Shown piece by piece: positions 1 through 13,431 of a stretch of DNA of 64,000 bases. Made by a program: the position numbers and the translations under genes. This DNA is from Eleginops maclovinus (lineage: Eukaryota > Chordata > Actinopteri > Perciformes > Eleginopidae). The stretch is from positions 3,206,756-3,270,755 of the forward strand of contig NC_086354.1 of the NCBI RefSeq assembly GCF_036324505.1, in the 5' to 3' direction. Under the pieces are notes generated by a model. The model saw nothing but the letters and a program-made list of their open reading frames with translations. It made no database searches and was not told the origin of the DNA. How positions within the stretch are numbered: position 1 is the first letter of the stretch; the number at the start of each line of letters is the position of its first letter.

Positions 1-491
1 AGACTGTAGCCTATTTTGCTGAATTCTACCGAATGACAATCCTAAAGATGGCCGTGGGTTTATTATGCATTGGCATTGCAAACTCCAAAATAAAAATATA
101 CTTTCTCAAATGCTATGTAAACTTTTCTAAATGCCTGGCTAAACACTATTAATTTCACGCCACACAGTGATAAATGGTCTGAAGCCAGAATTGTTAGCCT
201 ACCTAGTGCAATGACTGCTAACTGTTACTGAGAAAGTATTGGCCACCGTCACGTCAAAATAAACCATAAACTGTCTACTATTCAATATCTAAAGTAAAGT
301 AACGGCTAACTGGCATCAGTTACTTGCAAAATGCAGTTATAATTTTTAACAGCAAATCTCAATTTAGCTTGCGCCTAAGTTATAACACATATTTGAGTTT
401 GCTAACATTAGCAATAACGTCAGCTAGTTCAAGGTGTATGCATAGGCTAAGCTTTACACTAGCTGCACATATTTCCCGTATTTAAGAAAGA
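1..491. other. AT-rich non-coding stretch
   Basis: I see no supported gene here. It lies downstream of the last visible frrs1 exon on the - strand, so it should be frrs1 intron sequence. I searched the - strand for the next DOMON exon of frrs1 and found no match between here and 1816. Confidence 0.5.
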
Positions 492-1363
492 TTAAACGTG
501 GACACTTACCTGCAAGTGATGCACGGGCATCATCTCGCTGTTTCCTCTTTTTCTTTTTTCTGCTCCTGACTCCTGTTGCCTTTTCATTTCCAAAAATGTC
601 GAGTAATCCAAAAGACCACTGACAGCAAGGGCACCCACAGGGCGCTTGGGACGCAGATTGTGCAGATTGTGTTTTCGTTTGTGTTTGTGTGAGTGGGGAG
701 GGGAGGGGGGAGGGGAGAGGGGGGCCACCATCGGTACCTTTGAGTAGTATGCCTAAAAAGTGCCTCATATTTCTATAGTCTACTGAAATAATTTCGGCCT
801 TATAATTATTATGACGATTTTTCATTAGGCTATTTTTTGGTGGTGCCCCCTCGACACTTGGTGCCCTACGCACAGCGCGTAATGCGCGGTATGGGAGCGG
901 CGGCACTGAAAACATCCATCCAGTGTGAATGCAATTCAAGAGTTTTGCTCATTTCATACACACACATAGGTATATATAATATCATATATATCAAATAATA
1001 TATTCATATTTCATATTATATATTCTTTATTTAATTGAATGCTAGTAGATTTCATTGCACTAAGTATAGAACTGGTCTATCTTGTCTGTATTGCTACAAG
1101 TTTCAGCACCTGTTAAGAAACCCACAAAAGCAGTGTTATGAGCAAATGTCTACAATGAACAGTTTCAAAGAACGATAGTGATTTCTAGCTCGTAGTGTGA
1201 AAAAAAGTATTTATTTGAATATCTCACGAAAAAAGTGAAATGAACTGAACTTTGAACTAGTTCAGAATTAAAATTGTGAACTTTGAACGTGAACTGTTCA
1301 CTTTGAGCATGTATGAACTGAACTTGAACTAGTTCAGAAAAGCTGTGAACTGGCACAACACTG
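492..1363 (-). mobile_element. Probable hAT-family DNA transposon fragment
   Basis: The - strand begins near 1363 with CAGTGTTGTGCCAGTTCAC, a terminal sequence of the CAGTG type found in hAT elements. It continues through a stretch rich in GAACT/AGTTC motifs (about 1230-1345). Further along (731-506) is an open reading segment with a basic Lys/Arg cluster (SGAEKRKR) that ends at a good 5' splice site (CAG followed by GTAAGT at about 505). Basic starts like this occur in the transposase-derived ORFs of fish hAT/ZMYM-like elements; that match is from memory. The opposite end and a target duplication were not found, so the element is partial or extends outside what I can define. Confidence 0.4.
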
Positions 1364-1816
1364 TATATCAATCGCTTCCCATATGTAAATTTGCTTCATA
1401 GAATAATACTGTATGTGTGTATGTGTTAAAGAATACATGTGTGGCCTACGTTATTGTCAAATAATGCTATGTTTTAATTTGAACTGAAAGTGAATATATA
1501 ATTAGGCATAAACGCTGTTAGGCTCATCTGCAGAGCTAATAAAATACTATAGCAACATTTGAAAAAGGTGAAAGAAGAAGGAGAGGTTTGCTCTCAGACT
1601 ATCCAACAGTACAATAGATCAACAATGATTCCATAAAGGAGGTGAATGAATGAACCTGGAGTCACTAAAGGTCTGTTTTTGGCAACATTAATAATTCCTC
1701 TTTGGTTTTCAATTGATATCCACTGTCATCATTCCTGCTCATGTATAAAGCAAAGTTTCATTCACCTGTGATTGGTCCTCAGGGTGTGATCGTCCACTGA
1801 CGAAGGCCGCACTCAC

Positions 1817-1864
1817 CGATACTCTAATCCCATCTGTGACACACATGTACACATCATCATCGCC

Positions 1865-1953
<89 letters not shown>

Positions 1954-3290
1954 ATTGAGTCGATCAAAACAGAAGGTCATGCAGCATACTGAGGAGGGAT
2001 TTGCAGATATTTTTCTGATCATGCTTAAGTGGTTTATTTTCAATGCAGAATGTTGTGTTGTGAGGGACTACCTTACCATCCATGTGTCCCTGGACAGTGC
2101 AAAAGAAACGTATCCCTCCGCCGGCCCACTCAACTCAAATGTCACAGACTGCAGAGAAAAGTCATGAAGATTCAGTTGGTGTCAGTAAAATAAAACATAA
2201 ATGTGTTATTTCTTTAATTTCCGAGGTTTTATTTAAATAATTGTATTTATTGTATAAGTATATTTGAGAGTCAAACCATTTTGTCGGGCCCCTCCGTAGT
2301 CATGGACAGGAAGAAGCATTGAGGATCTTCAGGATCACAGTCCGGAGGATCAAGCAGGCAGGACTTTGATTGGCCACATCCCTCAGAAGTAAACTGAATG
2401 AGTAAGATTGGAGGGGGGGTATTAATTTGTTTCACTCATTATTGATATTGATTGTACGCTCGTCAGAAGTGTAAATGCTGTGTGACTCACAGGCCCAGGC
2501 AGGATAGAGGGGGAGGTTGTTGGCTGTACTGGAGGAGGAGTGGTGTCGGTCTGAGGGGGGTGGGGAGTTACACCATGCTGGTAGATGATTGGTCCAGGCA
2601 GCTTCACCCAAAATACATTGTATTGGGATACTACAGACACACTGAACAAATACACAAAGATATAAATGCATTTTAAAGTCATTTATACGAGTTTAAAATT
2701 TTCAGACCACTGTTGGAAAATCCAAATGTTCACTTAAAGTTCCATTAAAATCAAAGTGTATTGATTTGAAAAGATGAACCCTGTACAATGCTTATTAACC
2801 TTTTACAGACTCATTTATTTGTATATGTTTGCAGTCCCATTGACATTTATATGTGTATATCACAACACAACACTAAACAACACAACACAAAGTCAGGAGA
2901 TTGATGAATTAACTTGTTTAATTCCCTTTTGGTTGACCTCAGTGACATCAAGTAGCTTTAGCTTATGTAGCTAATAACACTTAATGCTGTCTGACTGACA
3001 TTACTCCTTCAATTTCACACTATTTTCCTCACTAGTACTGTATATTAAATGTGCTGTAACCATTATCTGTAGCCAGAGTGGCCACTGTTCAACATAAGTA
3101 TCATAAAGTAGCTTTGAGCATTTAGAAAGAAACAAACGTACAAAAACTGAACCTGTGTGGGAGCGTCTGCAGGAGCATGCCAGATGACAATCACCTCCGT
3201 CTGCTGGGCATCACTTGTATGGCTCACTGCTGAACCCTAGAGACACACACACAGATGCACGTTCATGAACACACCCACACAAACACACAT

Positions 3291-3350
<60 letters not shown>

Positions 3351-4540
3351 TAAATGTCAGTTATTTAACATTTTTCAATGATTCTTATTTATCTCGGTGT
3401 GGTTCCTTTACGTTAACTTTAATCGTAATGTTTTAGGTTTGGTTTTTAAACTTCAGTACTTTATTACTACTACTAACTGTGTGTGGTTTTTATGTGCATG
3501 TCGGCGTATACACACCTGGTGCTTGTTGCAGGTGAGCAGCTGCGTCTTTTTCTGATCGGTCAGGGTGAAGGTGCCAACTGTGGATACTAAGCCCTGATTG
3601 GATGCACCTCTGGCCTGAAGCAGGAAGCCCTTAAAATGTGATGTGCCTGATAGGATGACTGGAAATGCATGTTTCAAAAAGAAAATAGAAAAAACAAATG
3701 ATTTCGACATTATCAATAATTGATATTATTTTGGTTTTAATTGAATAACTTAGTAATCCTGTATTCATACCTGTATTTTGACCACATTTGATTTGATTTG
3801 TATTGTATTCAGTTAATTGGTAAAAATTAGTTTTGACTTTATCATATCTCCAATTTATAACAATAAAAAAAAGTCAACTTTTAGTGGTTTCGTGTCGGCT
3901 ATTAAAGCAAATGTGTGTAGTGGCCAAACGGTGGTACTACACTTCCAATCTAGTCTTGTGAGGTCAAAAATATTTTCCCCCTTGACTTACATTGGAAGAG
4001 AGCCATCTGGAAATCAGCATTTATTTTTTTTAACCAAATAAACTACCCAGTTCAAACACTTTTATATCCCTTATTTAAATCATTATGGTCTAAAGTTGTA
4101 AAAAAAAAAGCCGAATCCAGAGTTATTTTCCCTCTCCATTCATCTGACTGAGCCCAGAGCTACAGATTAGAGGCGGGGCTTAAAGAAAACCGAAGTGTGT
4201 CGTGCTCTACGGGCCCAGAAACTGGTACTTTTTTTTAATCTAAAGGCATTCCATTTTGGGCTTCATGCACCACTCAGCAACGCTAATGCATTGGCATTGT
4301 TGGGTTTGAACGTCTGACTTGTCACAGTCCTAAAGTACCTTGGATCTGGTCTCCGGGTCTGAACGTGCTGCTGTTGGTTTCGAGGCGGTAGGGGCTGGGG
4401 GAGGCTTGACCAGAAGAGCCATGCTGGGGTTCCATGCTGCCACAGACTTTGGTGACCTTGCCATTAGAGTAGGAGCCGGCTGGCACCCAGTGACACACCA
4501 AGACGGAGATAAAGAGACAACTCAAGCCTACAGGAGACAT
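1817..4540 (-). CDS. frrs1: Ferric-chelate reductase 1 (reeler + DOMON), N-terminal part
   Basis: FRRS1 is a membrane ferric reductase of the cytochrome b561 group with an N-terminal reeler domain, a DOMON domain and a C-terminal b561 core. Seven phase-consistent exons encode the first 272 residues: 4540-4339, 3658-3516, 3236-3142, 2641-2491, 2381-2277, 2148-2077 and 1864-1817. Exon 1 gives a signal peptide (about residues 1-22) and the reeler start (YSNGKVTKVCGSM). Exon 2 has FKGFLLQARGASNQG, exon 3 KTEV-like TEVIVIWHAPAD, and exon 4 NVFWVKLPGP, which closes the reeler domain. Exon 5 has a Cys-rich linker, and exons 6-7 begin the DOMON domain (GYVSFALSRDTWM, then GDDDVYMC). The rest of DOMON and the b561 core lie beyond the left edge. 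An acceptor at 4569-4570, just 5' of the start codon, implies at least one upstream 5' UTR exon. The gene is head-to-head with agl, as in mammals. Confidence 0.93.
1866..1950. repeat. (CA)n microsatellite abutting a frrs1 splice acceptor
   Basis: About 85 bp of CA on the + strand. On the frrs1 strand it is (TG)n running directly into the TAG acceptor of the exon ending at 1817, so the repeat occupies the place of the polypyrimidine tract. Confidence 0.95.
3293..3345. repeat. (AC)n microsatellite in a frrs1 intron
   Basis: About 53 bp of pure AC between frrs1 exons 2 and 3, preceded by imperfect AC-rich sequence from 3241. It lies about 56 bp upstream of the exon 3 acceptor on the - strand. 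Confidence 0.95.
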
Positions 4541-4568
4541 CTTCAGGATAAGCTGGTGCCTTCAAAGT

Positions 4569-4956
4569 CTAAAAGGAAAAATAAATCCCACATTCAAACA
4601 AGCAACAGTTCTGAAAGTATCTCCAAACTGTTTCCCTGCATCTGATCTGTTGTGTCCACACATCCATTGTTTCAGTTTACTACTCCTTACTACACTTTGG
4701 GGTTTGGCTTCTCACAAGAGACAGTGAGAGAAGGATGCTGCACTTGATGCAGTAGAGGTTTTCTGAATGTTTGACGTGCCACCAAATAGTTTCAGAGGCT
4801 CCGTGAATGGATGTAAAAACATAAGTTATAACATTAGCATCTGTTTCTCCACCTATCCCAGAGTCAGAAAGGAACACATACCTACATGCAGAACCTTCTT
4901 GTTTTTTGAGTGTGCATTTTATGTGGCCTGTAGTCAAACAGCAATATCAGGGAATA
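4569..4956. other. Upstream region of frrs1
   Basis: Non-coding sequence 5' of the first frrs1 coding exon. The acceptor at 4569-4570 makes it likely to be the start of an intron leading to a 5' UTR exon further right. I could not place that exon or its promoter. Confidence 0.4.
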
Positions 4957-7900
4957 TTGGTAAATAGGTTTTTTCTCAATAAACCATGTTTTGCTTGTCA
5001 AGGTACATTTTCAACATGTCAGGTATAATGACTGTTATGTCAAAGAAAATGTATCCAGGTCTGAAAATAAGTTTCACATATGTTGGTTATTTAGCAAGGT
5101 GTAAAACCATGTGAATCATTTAGCTAAAAGAGTAGCAGGAATGACAAAGATAGACAATTTTTTTCCCCAAAAAAGTGGCTGTGGGGCAAAGTGAGCCAGT
5201 GTACAACTTAACCTCCCATGAGGCACTGAAGTTAAGTTAAGTCTCTGTAGTGTACGATTGTATTTCAGTAGTTTTACACAAGTGATTTGTTCCTTATGTT
5301 TTGAACATTGTAGAAACAACAGCATTCCTGTACCAAACAGCTGGAGAGAGAAGGGTTTAGCAGGTAGAGGTCACATGATCCAGTAGGTCAGCTAAGGGTA
5401 ACTGATCTTGTTTCAAGGTTTCAAGGTTTTATTGGTCATATGCACTGCATATACAACGTATATGCAGTGCATATGAAAATCTTATATCCCATGCTCCTCC
5501 AACAACAACAATAAAGATTTGAGGATGTGAAATATATACATATGTGGAATACATTGAAAGTATTTAAATACTTTACACTGTTGAATGAGGAGGTATGGGC
5601 AGATGCATATATTACGTATAACAGATGTATATGGCAGATGTGTATAATATATATATATGTATGTGTGTACTATAAACAGATATGAGTAGACATTCACAGA
5701 ACTCAGGAGTTCAGCAGTCTTATAGCCTGTGGTATAAAACTGTCTCTGAGTCTGGTGGTCTTGGTCCGGATGCTGCGGTACCGTCTGCCAGACGGCAGCA
5801 GACAGAACAGATTGTTGCTGGGGTGATGGGGGTCCTTTAATATCCTACCGGCCTTCTTCCTACACCGCTGGGTGTAGAGGTCCTCCATGGATGGCAGCTC
5901 TGTCCTGGTGATGTGCTGAGCAGTTTTCACCACCCTCTGTAGAGTCTTACGGTTGAGGGCGGTGCAACTGCCATACCAGGCCGTGATGCAGCCAGTCAGG
6001 ATACTCTCGATGGTGCACCTGTAGAAGTTGCAGAGTATCCTGGAGTCCATGTTGAACTTCCGCAGCCTGCGGAGGAAGAAGAGCCGCTGTCGAGCCGTCT
6101 TGGATATGACCCTGGTGTGATGTGTCCATGTCAGGTCCTCACTGATGTTTACCCCGAGGAACCTGAAGCTGCTGACTCTCTCTACAGGAGTCCCGTCGAT
6201 GGTGATGGGTGTGTGTGCCTCTCTCTATCTCTTCCTGTAGTCCACAATCGGCTCCTTTGTTTTGCTGACGTTGAGATGGAGGTTGTTGTCCTGGCACCAA
6301 GATGTCAGGGCTCTGACCTCCTCTCTGTACGCCATCTCGTCGCCGTCTGTGATCAGGCCGATGACGGTCGTGTCGTCCGCAAACTTGATGATGGTGTTGG
6401 AGCTGTGTGTGGCCACGCAGTCGTGCGTGAACGGAGTAGAGGAGAGGGCTGAGCACACAACCCTGAGGGGCTCCGGTGTTGAGGGTTAAGGTGGAGGATG
6501 TGATGTTCCCCATCCGCACTGCCTGGGATCTGCCCGCCAGGAAGCTCAGGATCCAGTCACAGAGGGCGCTGTTGAGCCCGAGGTCCCTGAGCTTAATGAT
6601 GAGCTTGGAGGGCACAATGGTGTTGAATGCTGAACTGTAGTCAATGAACAGCATTCTCACATAAGTGTTCCTCTGGTCCAGGTGGGAGAGGGCAGTGTGG
6701 AGGGTGAGGGAGATGGCATCATCCGTGGACCTGTTTGCCCTATATGCAAACTGCAGGGGGTCCAGTGAGTCAGGGAGGGAGGAGGTGATAAACGTTTTGA
6801 CTAACCGCTCAAAGCACTTCATGATGATGGAGGTGAGTGCAACTGGGCGGTAGTCATTGAGGCAGATGGGTTTTGTCTTTTTGGGGACAGGGACAATGAT
6901 GGACTCTTTAAAACATGTGGGGACTACAGACTGGAGCAGTGACCTATTGAAAATGTCTGTGAACACATCTGCCAGCTGAACTGCACACACCTTGAGAGCA
7001 CGGCCAGGGATGCCATCAGGTCCAGGAGCCCTGTGTGTGTTGATCCTTTTCAGAGATCTACACACATCTGCACTGGTTAAAACCAGTGAGCAGGGATCCT
7101 GGGCCTTCTGTGCCTCCACAGCCGGGGGCCTCTCAAAGCGTGCATAAAATGTGTTCAGTTCATCTGGGAGAGATGCAGACTCTTCCTCAGCACCACTGTC
7201 CTTAGTCTGTTATTGTTTTTAGTCCAGACCACATATTTCTGGCGTTGGAGCCCTTGTAGTTAGACTCCACCTTGTCCCTGTATTGTCTTTTTGCACTGCT
7301 AATAGCTCTGTGTAGCTAAATACAGAATCTTGATAGAATGAATTCTATACTTTTAGGTCTACATTGGTTCAATCATTTTAAGGCACGCCACCATCTCTCC
7401 TGCTGTATGCCTGAAGCAACATCTTTAGAAGATCTGTAGTCTTCAATAAAACTACAGTGAAAGAGAGATGAGAGCAAAACCACAAGTATAACATGAATAC
7501 TTACCAATGACTACTACTAATGTCTATTAAATCAGTTAAGTACATGTTCAACACACTAGTACATGTATTCACTTTCCAGCTATACATTTACAAGAAAATG
7601 TATTCAGGGCTGACTGGCATTCATTCTCTACAAACATGATTTATAATGTTGATAAAACAGGTGACACACAAACAGGTGACACACACCAAAGCATGTAGTG
7701 GCAAAAAAAAGCAATATATTTGTTTTACTTATGCTCAGGTTTAAACTTGACAATGTGAAGGGGTAAATGTACCCCCAGATGGCTTAATTTACCCCCTTGA
7801 CGCGGAACAACTTACCCCCTAGAGGCAAGTTAAGCCTCAAGAACATTTTTTTGTAGAATTTATATTTCATGGCCCTTTCTGATAAATGCATTATTTTCAT

Positions 7901-8030
7901 TTTGATTGACAGAAGACATCCTGAAGTAAATGTATATGTTGTCATTTGACTTCTATCTCACTTCTCCTTGGTTAGATTACACCATAATTAAAAGTGACTC
8001 ATCTTACCCTACTCTTCCCTCCAGTAAGTG
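4957..8030 (-). mobile_element. TIR element, copy 1 (end-truncated, split by a LINE)
   Basis: This copy matches the right-hand copy (8988-10705) in inverted orientation. 4960-5410 pairs with the reverse complement of about 10550-9200, 7311-7400 with 9205-9115, 7857-7900 with 9085-9040, and 7985-8030 with about 9012-8985 (CTCATCTTACCC end). About 150 bp at the distal end is missing, and an L2 LINE interrupts it at 5411-7310. I do not recognise the family. The only features I can state are the terminal motif TAAGATGAGCC and the absence of an evident transposase. Confidence 0.65.
5411..7310 (-). mobile_element. L2/CR1-type LINE, 5'-truncated, frameshifted
   Basis: A non-LTR retrotransposon reading right to left. 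The reverse transcriptase shows in order [13 protein letters not shown] (about 7020), [32 protein letters not shown] (catalytic Asp, near 6640), [15 protein letters not shown] (about 6460) and [11 protein letters not shown] (FADD box, about 6380, in another frame). The C-terminal part TIESILTGCITAWYG to LPSGRRYRSIRTKTTRL ends at 5703. At least two frameshifts separate these blocks, so it is dead. The 3' end carries repeated CCTTGAAA units (5411-5430), as fish L2 elements do. The insertion point is exact because the other copy of the host element keeps the empty site. Confidence 0.88.
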
Positions 8031-8987
<957 letters not shown>

Positions 8988-10705
8988 GGCGAGTGGGATA
9001 AGATGAGCCAATTCTCACTTATGTTATCTTCTAGGCAAGGAAAAAAATGCATCTATCACAAAGGGCCATGAAAATATGTCTTGTGGCTTAACTTGCCCCA
9101 TCTAAGGGGTAAGAGGGGTAAGAGGTCGATGTGCTTTAAAATGATTGGACCAATTTAGACCTAAAAGTATAGAATTCAATCCATCAAGATTATGTATTTA
9201 GCTACACAAGACCAGTTACCCTTAGCTGATCTACTGGATCATGTGACCTCTTGCACCCCTACCTGCTAAACCCTTCTCTCTCCAGCTGTTTGGTACAGGA
9301 GTGTTGATGTTTCTACAATGTTCAAAACATAAGGAACAAATCAGTTGTGTAAAGCTACTGAAATACAATCGTACACTACAGAGACTTAACTTCAGTGCCT
9401 CATGGGGGGTTAAGTTGAACCACTGGCTCACTTTGCACCACAGCCACTTTGTCGAGGATCTCATTATTTTGACCTGGGCTATATATGAAGCCCTGAAAAT
9501 GAGACAATAAAAATAGAAAGTATTACAAACAGAACTGTCGTTTTAATATTAGCATTGAAATGTTAATTTACATCGTAAACTATTAATGTATAAACAAAAC
9601 ATGTTCACAAATATCCAACCTTCAAATTGCTATTTTAAATCAACACTGCTCTGTACACTTTCTAAAGGACGGTAAAAAGAAACTGCATGAGTAGTGACAT
9701 TATCCTATCCTTAAAACCCTTATGCATATTGGTCGGGCGCACTAGAGTAGCTTAAAATATTTGTATGGAAAACACACTTCATTTGTAGGGCAGCGCGATT
9801 ATGGCCAAAAGTATGCTTTAAATCTCATAGTAAATAAAGTCAACACATATCGGCTACTGAATTATCAAGAACCCTATATACACTGCCTGGCCAAAAAAAA
9901 GGTCACACACTCTAATATTCGTTGGACCGCCTTTAGCTTTGATTACGGCACGCATTCTCTGTGGCATCGTTTCCACAAGCTTCTGCAATGTCACAACATC
10001 TATTTCTGTCTTGCATTATTTATTTTTATCTTGTATTGATGACGGGAGATTCAGACCACTGCACAAAGTCTTCTCCAGCACATCCCAAAGATTCTCAATT
10101 GGGTTCAGGTCTGGACTCTGTGGGGGCCAATCCATGTGTGAAAATGATGTCTCATGCTCCCTGAACCACTCTTTCACAGTTTGAGCCCGATGGATCCTGC
10201 CATTGTCATCTTGGAACATGCCCGTGCCATCAGGGAAGAAAAAGTCCATTGATGGAATAACCTGGTCCTTCAGTATATTCAGGTAGTCAGCTGACCTCAT
10301 TCTTTGAGCACGTTGCTGAACCTAGACCAGACCAACTGCAGCAACCCCAGATCATAGCACTGCCCCCACAGGCTGGTGACCTTTTTGTTGGCCGGGCAGT
10401 GTACATAGTCTATGTTAAGAACGAGAAAATGTTCTAACTTAAATTGTTTTTTGTAAATATATCACAAATGTGCGGGGTGATTTAACCCCTGATTATACCT
10501 GACATGTTGAAAATGTAAAGTAAAAAATGGTTTATTGTGAACAAAAACACATTTACCACTTTACCTTGTGCTTCTCTCCATCACAGCCGAATAGAAATTA
10601 TGGGTGCTTCCTGAATGTATGGTCACGTGACAACAAATGTGCAAAGTTCCTTAGATAAAGGGGCTGGGTCAATTTACCCACTGGCTCATCTTACCCCACC
10701 CTCCC
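8988..10705 (+). mobile_element. TIR element, copy 2 (near full length, carries a Tc1 insertion)
   Basis: The left end (8988-9012, GTGGGATAAGATGAGCCAA) is the inverse of the right end (10684-10705, GGCTCATCTTACCCCACCC), giving terminal inverted repeats. The body matches the inverted copy at 4957-8030. A Tc1-like element sits inside at 9881-10401; without it the element is about 1.2 kb. No coding capacity is evident, so it is probably non-autonomous. Family unknown to me. Confidence 0.65.
9881..10401 (-). mobile_element. Tc1/mariner-like element, internally deleted
   Basis: Inverted ends CACTGCCTGGCCAAAAAAAA and GGCCGGGCAGTG, flanked on both sides by TA (9879-9880 and 10402-10403), the Tc1/mariner target. 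The - strand from 10300 to 10016 encodes the C-terminal part of a Tc1-type DDE transposase: [11 protein letters not shown] (second catalytic Asp region) and [19 protein letters not shown], which carries the final acidic residue. The N-terminal DNA-binding half is deleted. At 521 bp it cannot be autonomous. Confidence 0.9.
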
Positions 10706-13245
10706 TTACGTTCTCTTTCTGTTCTTATTTTCCTTCTCTGAAAGCACTAAACTGACAACACAACATGTAATGTTCAATCAGAAAAGAAACTGTCAACACA
10801 TTCTCCCTCTTTGTGTGTAGCTTCTGACTGCTCATTCATGGTTTCGGATTTTACTCTGAATGTGAGTTTTTCAGCTGTGTGTAGAAGAGTTTCCTCTAGT
10901 GGTATGAAAGGGACATTGCATATATAATTTATTTTTTAAACATGCCTTCATTCAACTATATAGTGCTTTTAAAGAAAGCCAACATCTCTACATGTGCCTT
11001 CATCAGGACCCAAATTAACCATTTATCATAAATAAATAACTTGGCTTCCTCTAGGATGATCACATCATTGATAGTCATATCATGTCTCTTTCAGACGCTT
11101 TGCCAAAAGTTGCCTTGCATATTATATTGGCGCCATCTTGTGGTTAAATCGAATTACATCGATCCTGCAAAAAAAATCAAATATAAACCAACAACAAATG
11201 TTAATATAAATAAAGGTGTAACAATGAATGTACACATACACAAATAAGGCCATGTGGCAATACTGATTTACGTTTATGTATTTAAAATGCTGTATGTTAA
11301 AGGGTCCCCTTGTTTATTGCAATGCACTTGCTAAATGTCTTGGAAGGGTAGAGTATAATGTGTTTGGCTGTGTTCCCGAAACTGAAATGTTTTGATACTG
11401 GTGAGGTCAGATCCTGTCTCCAAACAGCGTTTCTGTGTTCTCAAATGTTGTCATTGTGTCCTTCCAACATCCAATCACATGGTTTGGCTCAATGAATTCC
11501 TTAAACAAAATTCCAACTCATCAACCAGAGCTTCTACCAGAAGGGGCTGTGAAATACTCTATAGGAATAGTACCATTGGGCAGCACACACCTGGAACCCT
11601 GTAAACGTGTTAAGGTTCATATCATTATTTTATTTTTCTAGTTGTCTGTGCCTATTAACTCTTTTCTGTGCTTGTGTGTCTTTTGTGTGTTTTTGGCTCG
11701 TATTAATGTGTTTTCAATTGTGCATTTGTGCTTTTATATGTGCTGTAATTATGTTTAAAAAGGTGCTGTAACTGTGCTCATGTTTTTTAACATCATGGAG
11801 TCAAGTGCTAATGATAATTAAGATGCATAGTCCATTCTTAAATAATTTAAGATAAAGTACAAATAGACACTGAAATAAATACCACCCTACCTCACACCCT
11901 GACTAACTCATACAGGTTGTCTTGGTTCAATGAGCTCATCAGTGATAGAGAGAATGTACGTTGGCCAGGACTTTTAGAAAGAGCTTTCCAAATAGAAACT
12001 TGAATGTTTGTAATATTTCTTACTCTATAGTATGCAAACAAGCTGGTTTCCAAACAAATGTACATTGTTTTTCCATCTATAAAGTAGGTTAGAACTGAAA
12101 TGTTGAAAGCCATGGTGAATGACATGAGAGACATTTATTACACAAAACAGAAGAGATGCTCAAAAATTGCAATCTCAGCTTAGTAATGTTTACCAAATGA
12201 ATCTGTCATAAAAATCTGATTACAGAACTCAGAGGTAACTCCCTTATGATTTGAGATGACATTTTGATTTACTTTATCCATGTCAATAGATGACGTAACC
12301 TGGTCCTATGTTAGAGCCGGTGCTGTGCAGGACGTACTGTGCTGCTCTCTGTCTGCACAACAACTGCACTGCAGTGCCACCTTATGCAACCGTCTGTTCA
12401 ATGTGTGTAGTGATGTGTGTTTGTCTGGTGAAGACTGGCATTGCACAACAGAGGTTATGCAATGGAATGAGTATTTGGCAGCAATATCCTATTACAATCA
12501 TTACCTGTTGCTGACAATATATGCAATTTATTTTTTTGCCACTTTATTTAGACACTACTTTTGCAATCCAGCAGAGTACATTAAGTAAAAATAATTGACA
12601 AATAGAACATCTTTTTGCCCTTTAAGAGGTTGTGAGAATTCACGGCAACAAAAACTTGATTGTGTCAATTTGCCAAGCAGTCCTCAACATTTCATATCAG
12701 ACATATTTAGAGAATCAGTGTAACTGGGGTTCTGGGAGGATTTGATTAAAAATGCAAGTACTTAAATGTATATTAAAGGCTTCAACAACATTCACTGAAG
12801 TTACCCATGAGCAAGGCACCAAATCCCTGAACCCCTCAGGACAAACAGTAGGTACAATCAAATCACTGTTGGAATGTAAACTAAGTACATTTACTCAAGT
12901 ACTTTTTGAGTATTTTCACATAATGGAACTTTATACTGTTGCTCGACTACATTTAGGACATTAAAGTGATGAACTGATTAATGCATTCATAATTATAATA
13001 GGCCTACAACAATTAAAACATATGATTAAAGTGTGATGTGTATACTTGTTTTACTTTTATTAAAGTACAATTTTAAATGCATAACTTTTAATTGTAACTG
13101 AGTATTTGTACACACTTTTACTTAAGCAAAATACTTAAGTAAAAGATTACTTCTTTCACCTGACTGACTGAAGCAACTACCAGGCAGCTTCCCGGATGCA
13201 TGGAGGTGGTTATATGGATGTAATATTTACACTAAATGAGCTCTC
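10706..13245. other. Intergenic region between frrs1 and agl
   Basis: AT-rich, no family motif in any of the short open frames. It may hold distal promoter elements or frrs1 5' UTR exons, but none is identifiable from sequence alone. Confidence 0.5.
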
Positions 13246-13321
13246 GCTATAATAAAGGCATTATTGATGCCATTTTTGTTTCCGTTTTATTCTGATTATT
13301 ACGGTAGACCCCGGCCTGCAG

Positions 13322-13331
13322 ACCACGCCCC
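13322..13331 (+). promoter_or_regulatory. GC/CACC box near the probable agl start
   Basis: ACCACGCCCC, a typical Sp/KLF-type GC box, lies just upstream of the sequence that ends at a strong donor at 13432. Surrounding bases are more GC-rich than the flanks. Transcription start is not proven. Confidence 0.3.
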
Positions 13332-13431
13332 CTCAAGTCAGTGCCCTGTCCATCAGGAGAACAGAGGTGTTGGTGTCTCCTCTCCTGCGAGTGCTCCTGT
13401 TGCTGTGACTCTCTAAAGACACATCTGTCAG
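13332..13431 (+). other. agl: Probable non-coding first exon of agl
   Basis: A pyrimidine-rich, ATG-free stretch ends at CTGTCAG followed by GTGAGTGGG, a strong 5' splice site. The first coding exon begins with an acceptor at 20492-20493 and carries 28 bp of 5' UTR before its ATG, so an upstream 5' UTR exon must exist. This is the best candidate I found. The 5' boundary is approximate; a different or additional first exon is possible. Confidence 0.45.

Noticed and set aside
506..731. Extra coding exon of frrs1
   Set aside because: The sequence is basic and unlike any part of the DOMON or b561 domains expected next in frrs1. A transposon origin fits better.
9301..9510. Paired similar open frames at 5116-5325 (-) and 9301-9510 (+) as a small gene family
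   Set aside because: They are the two inverted copies of one non-coding TIR element. Similarity extends well beyond the frames and the frames are not jointly maintained.
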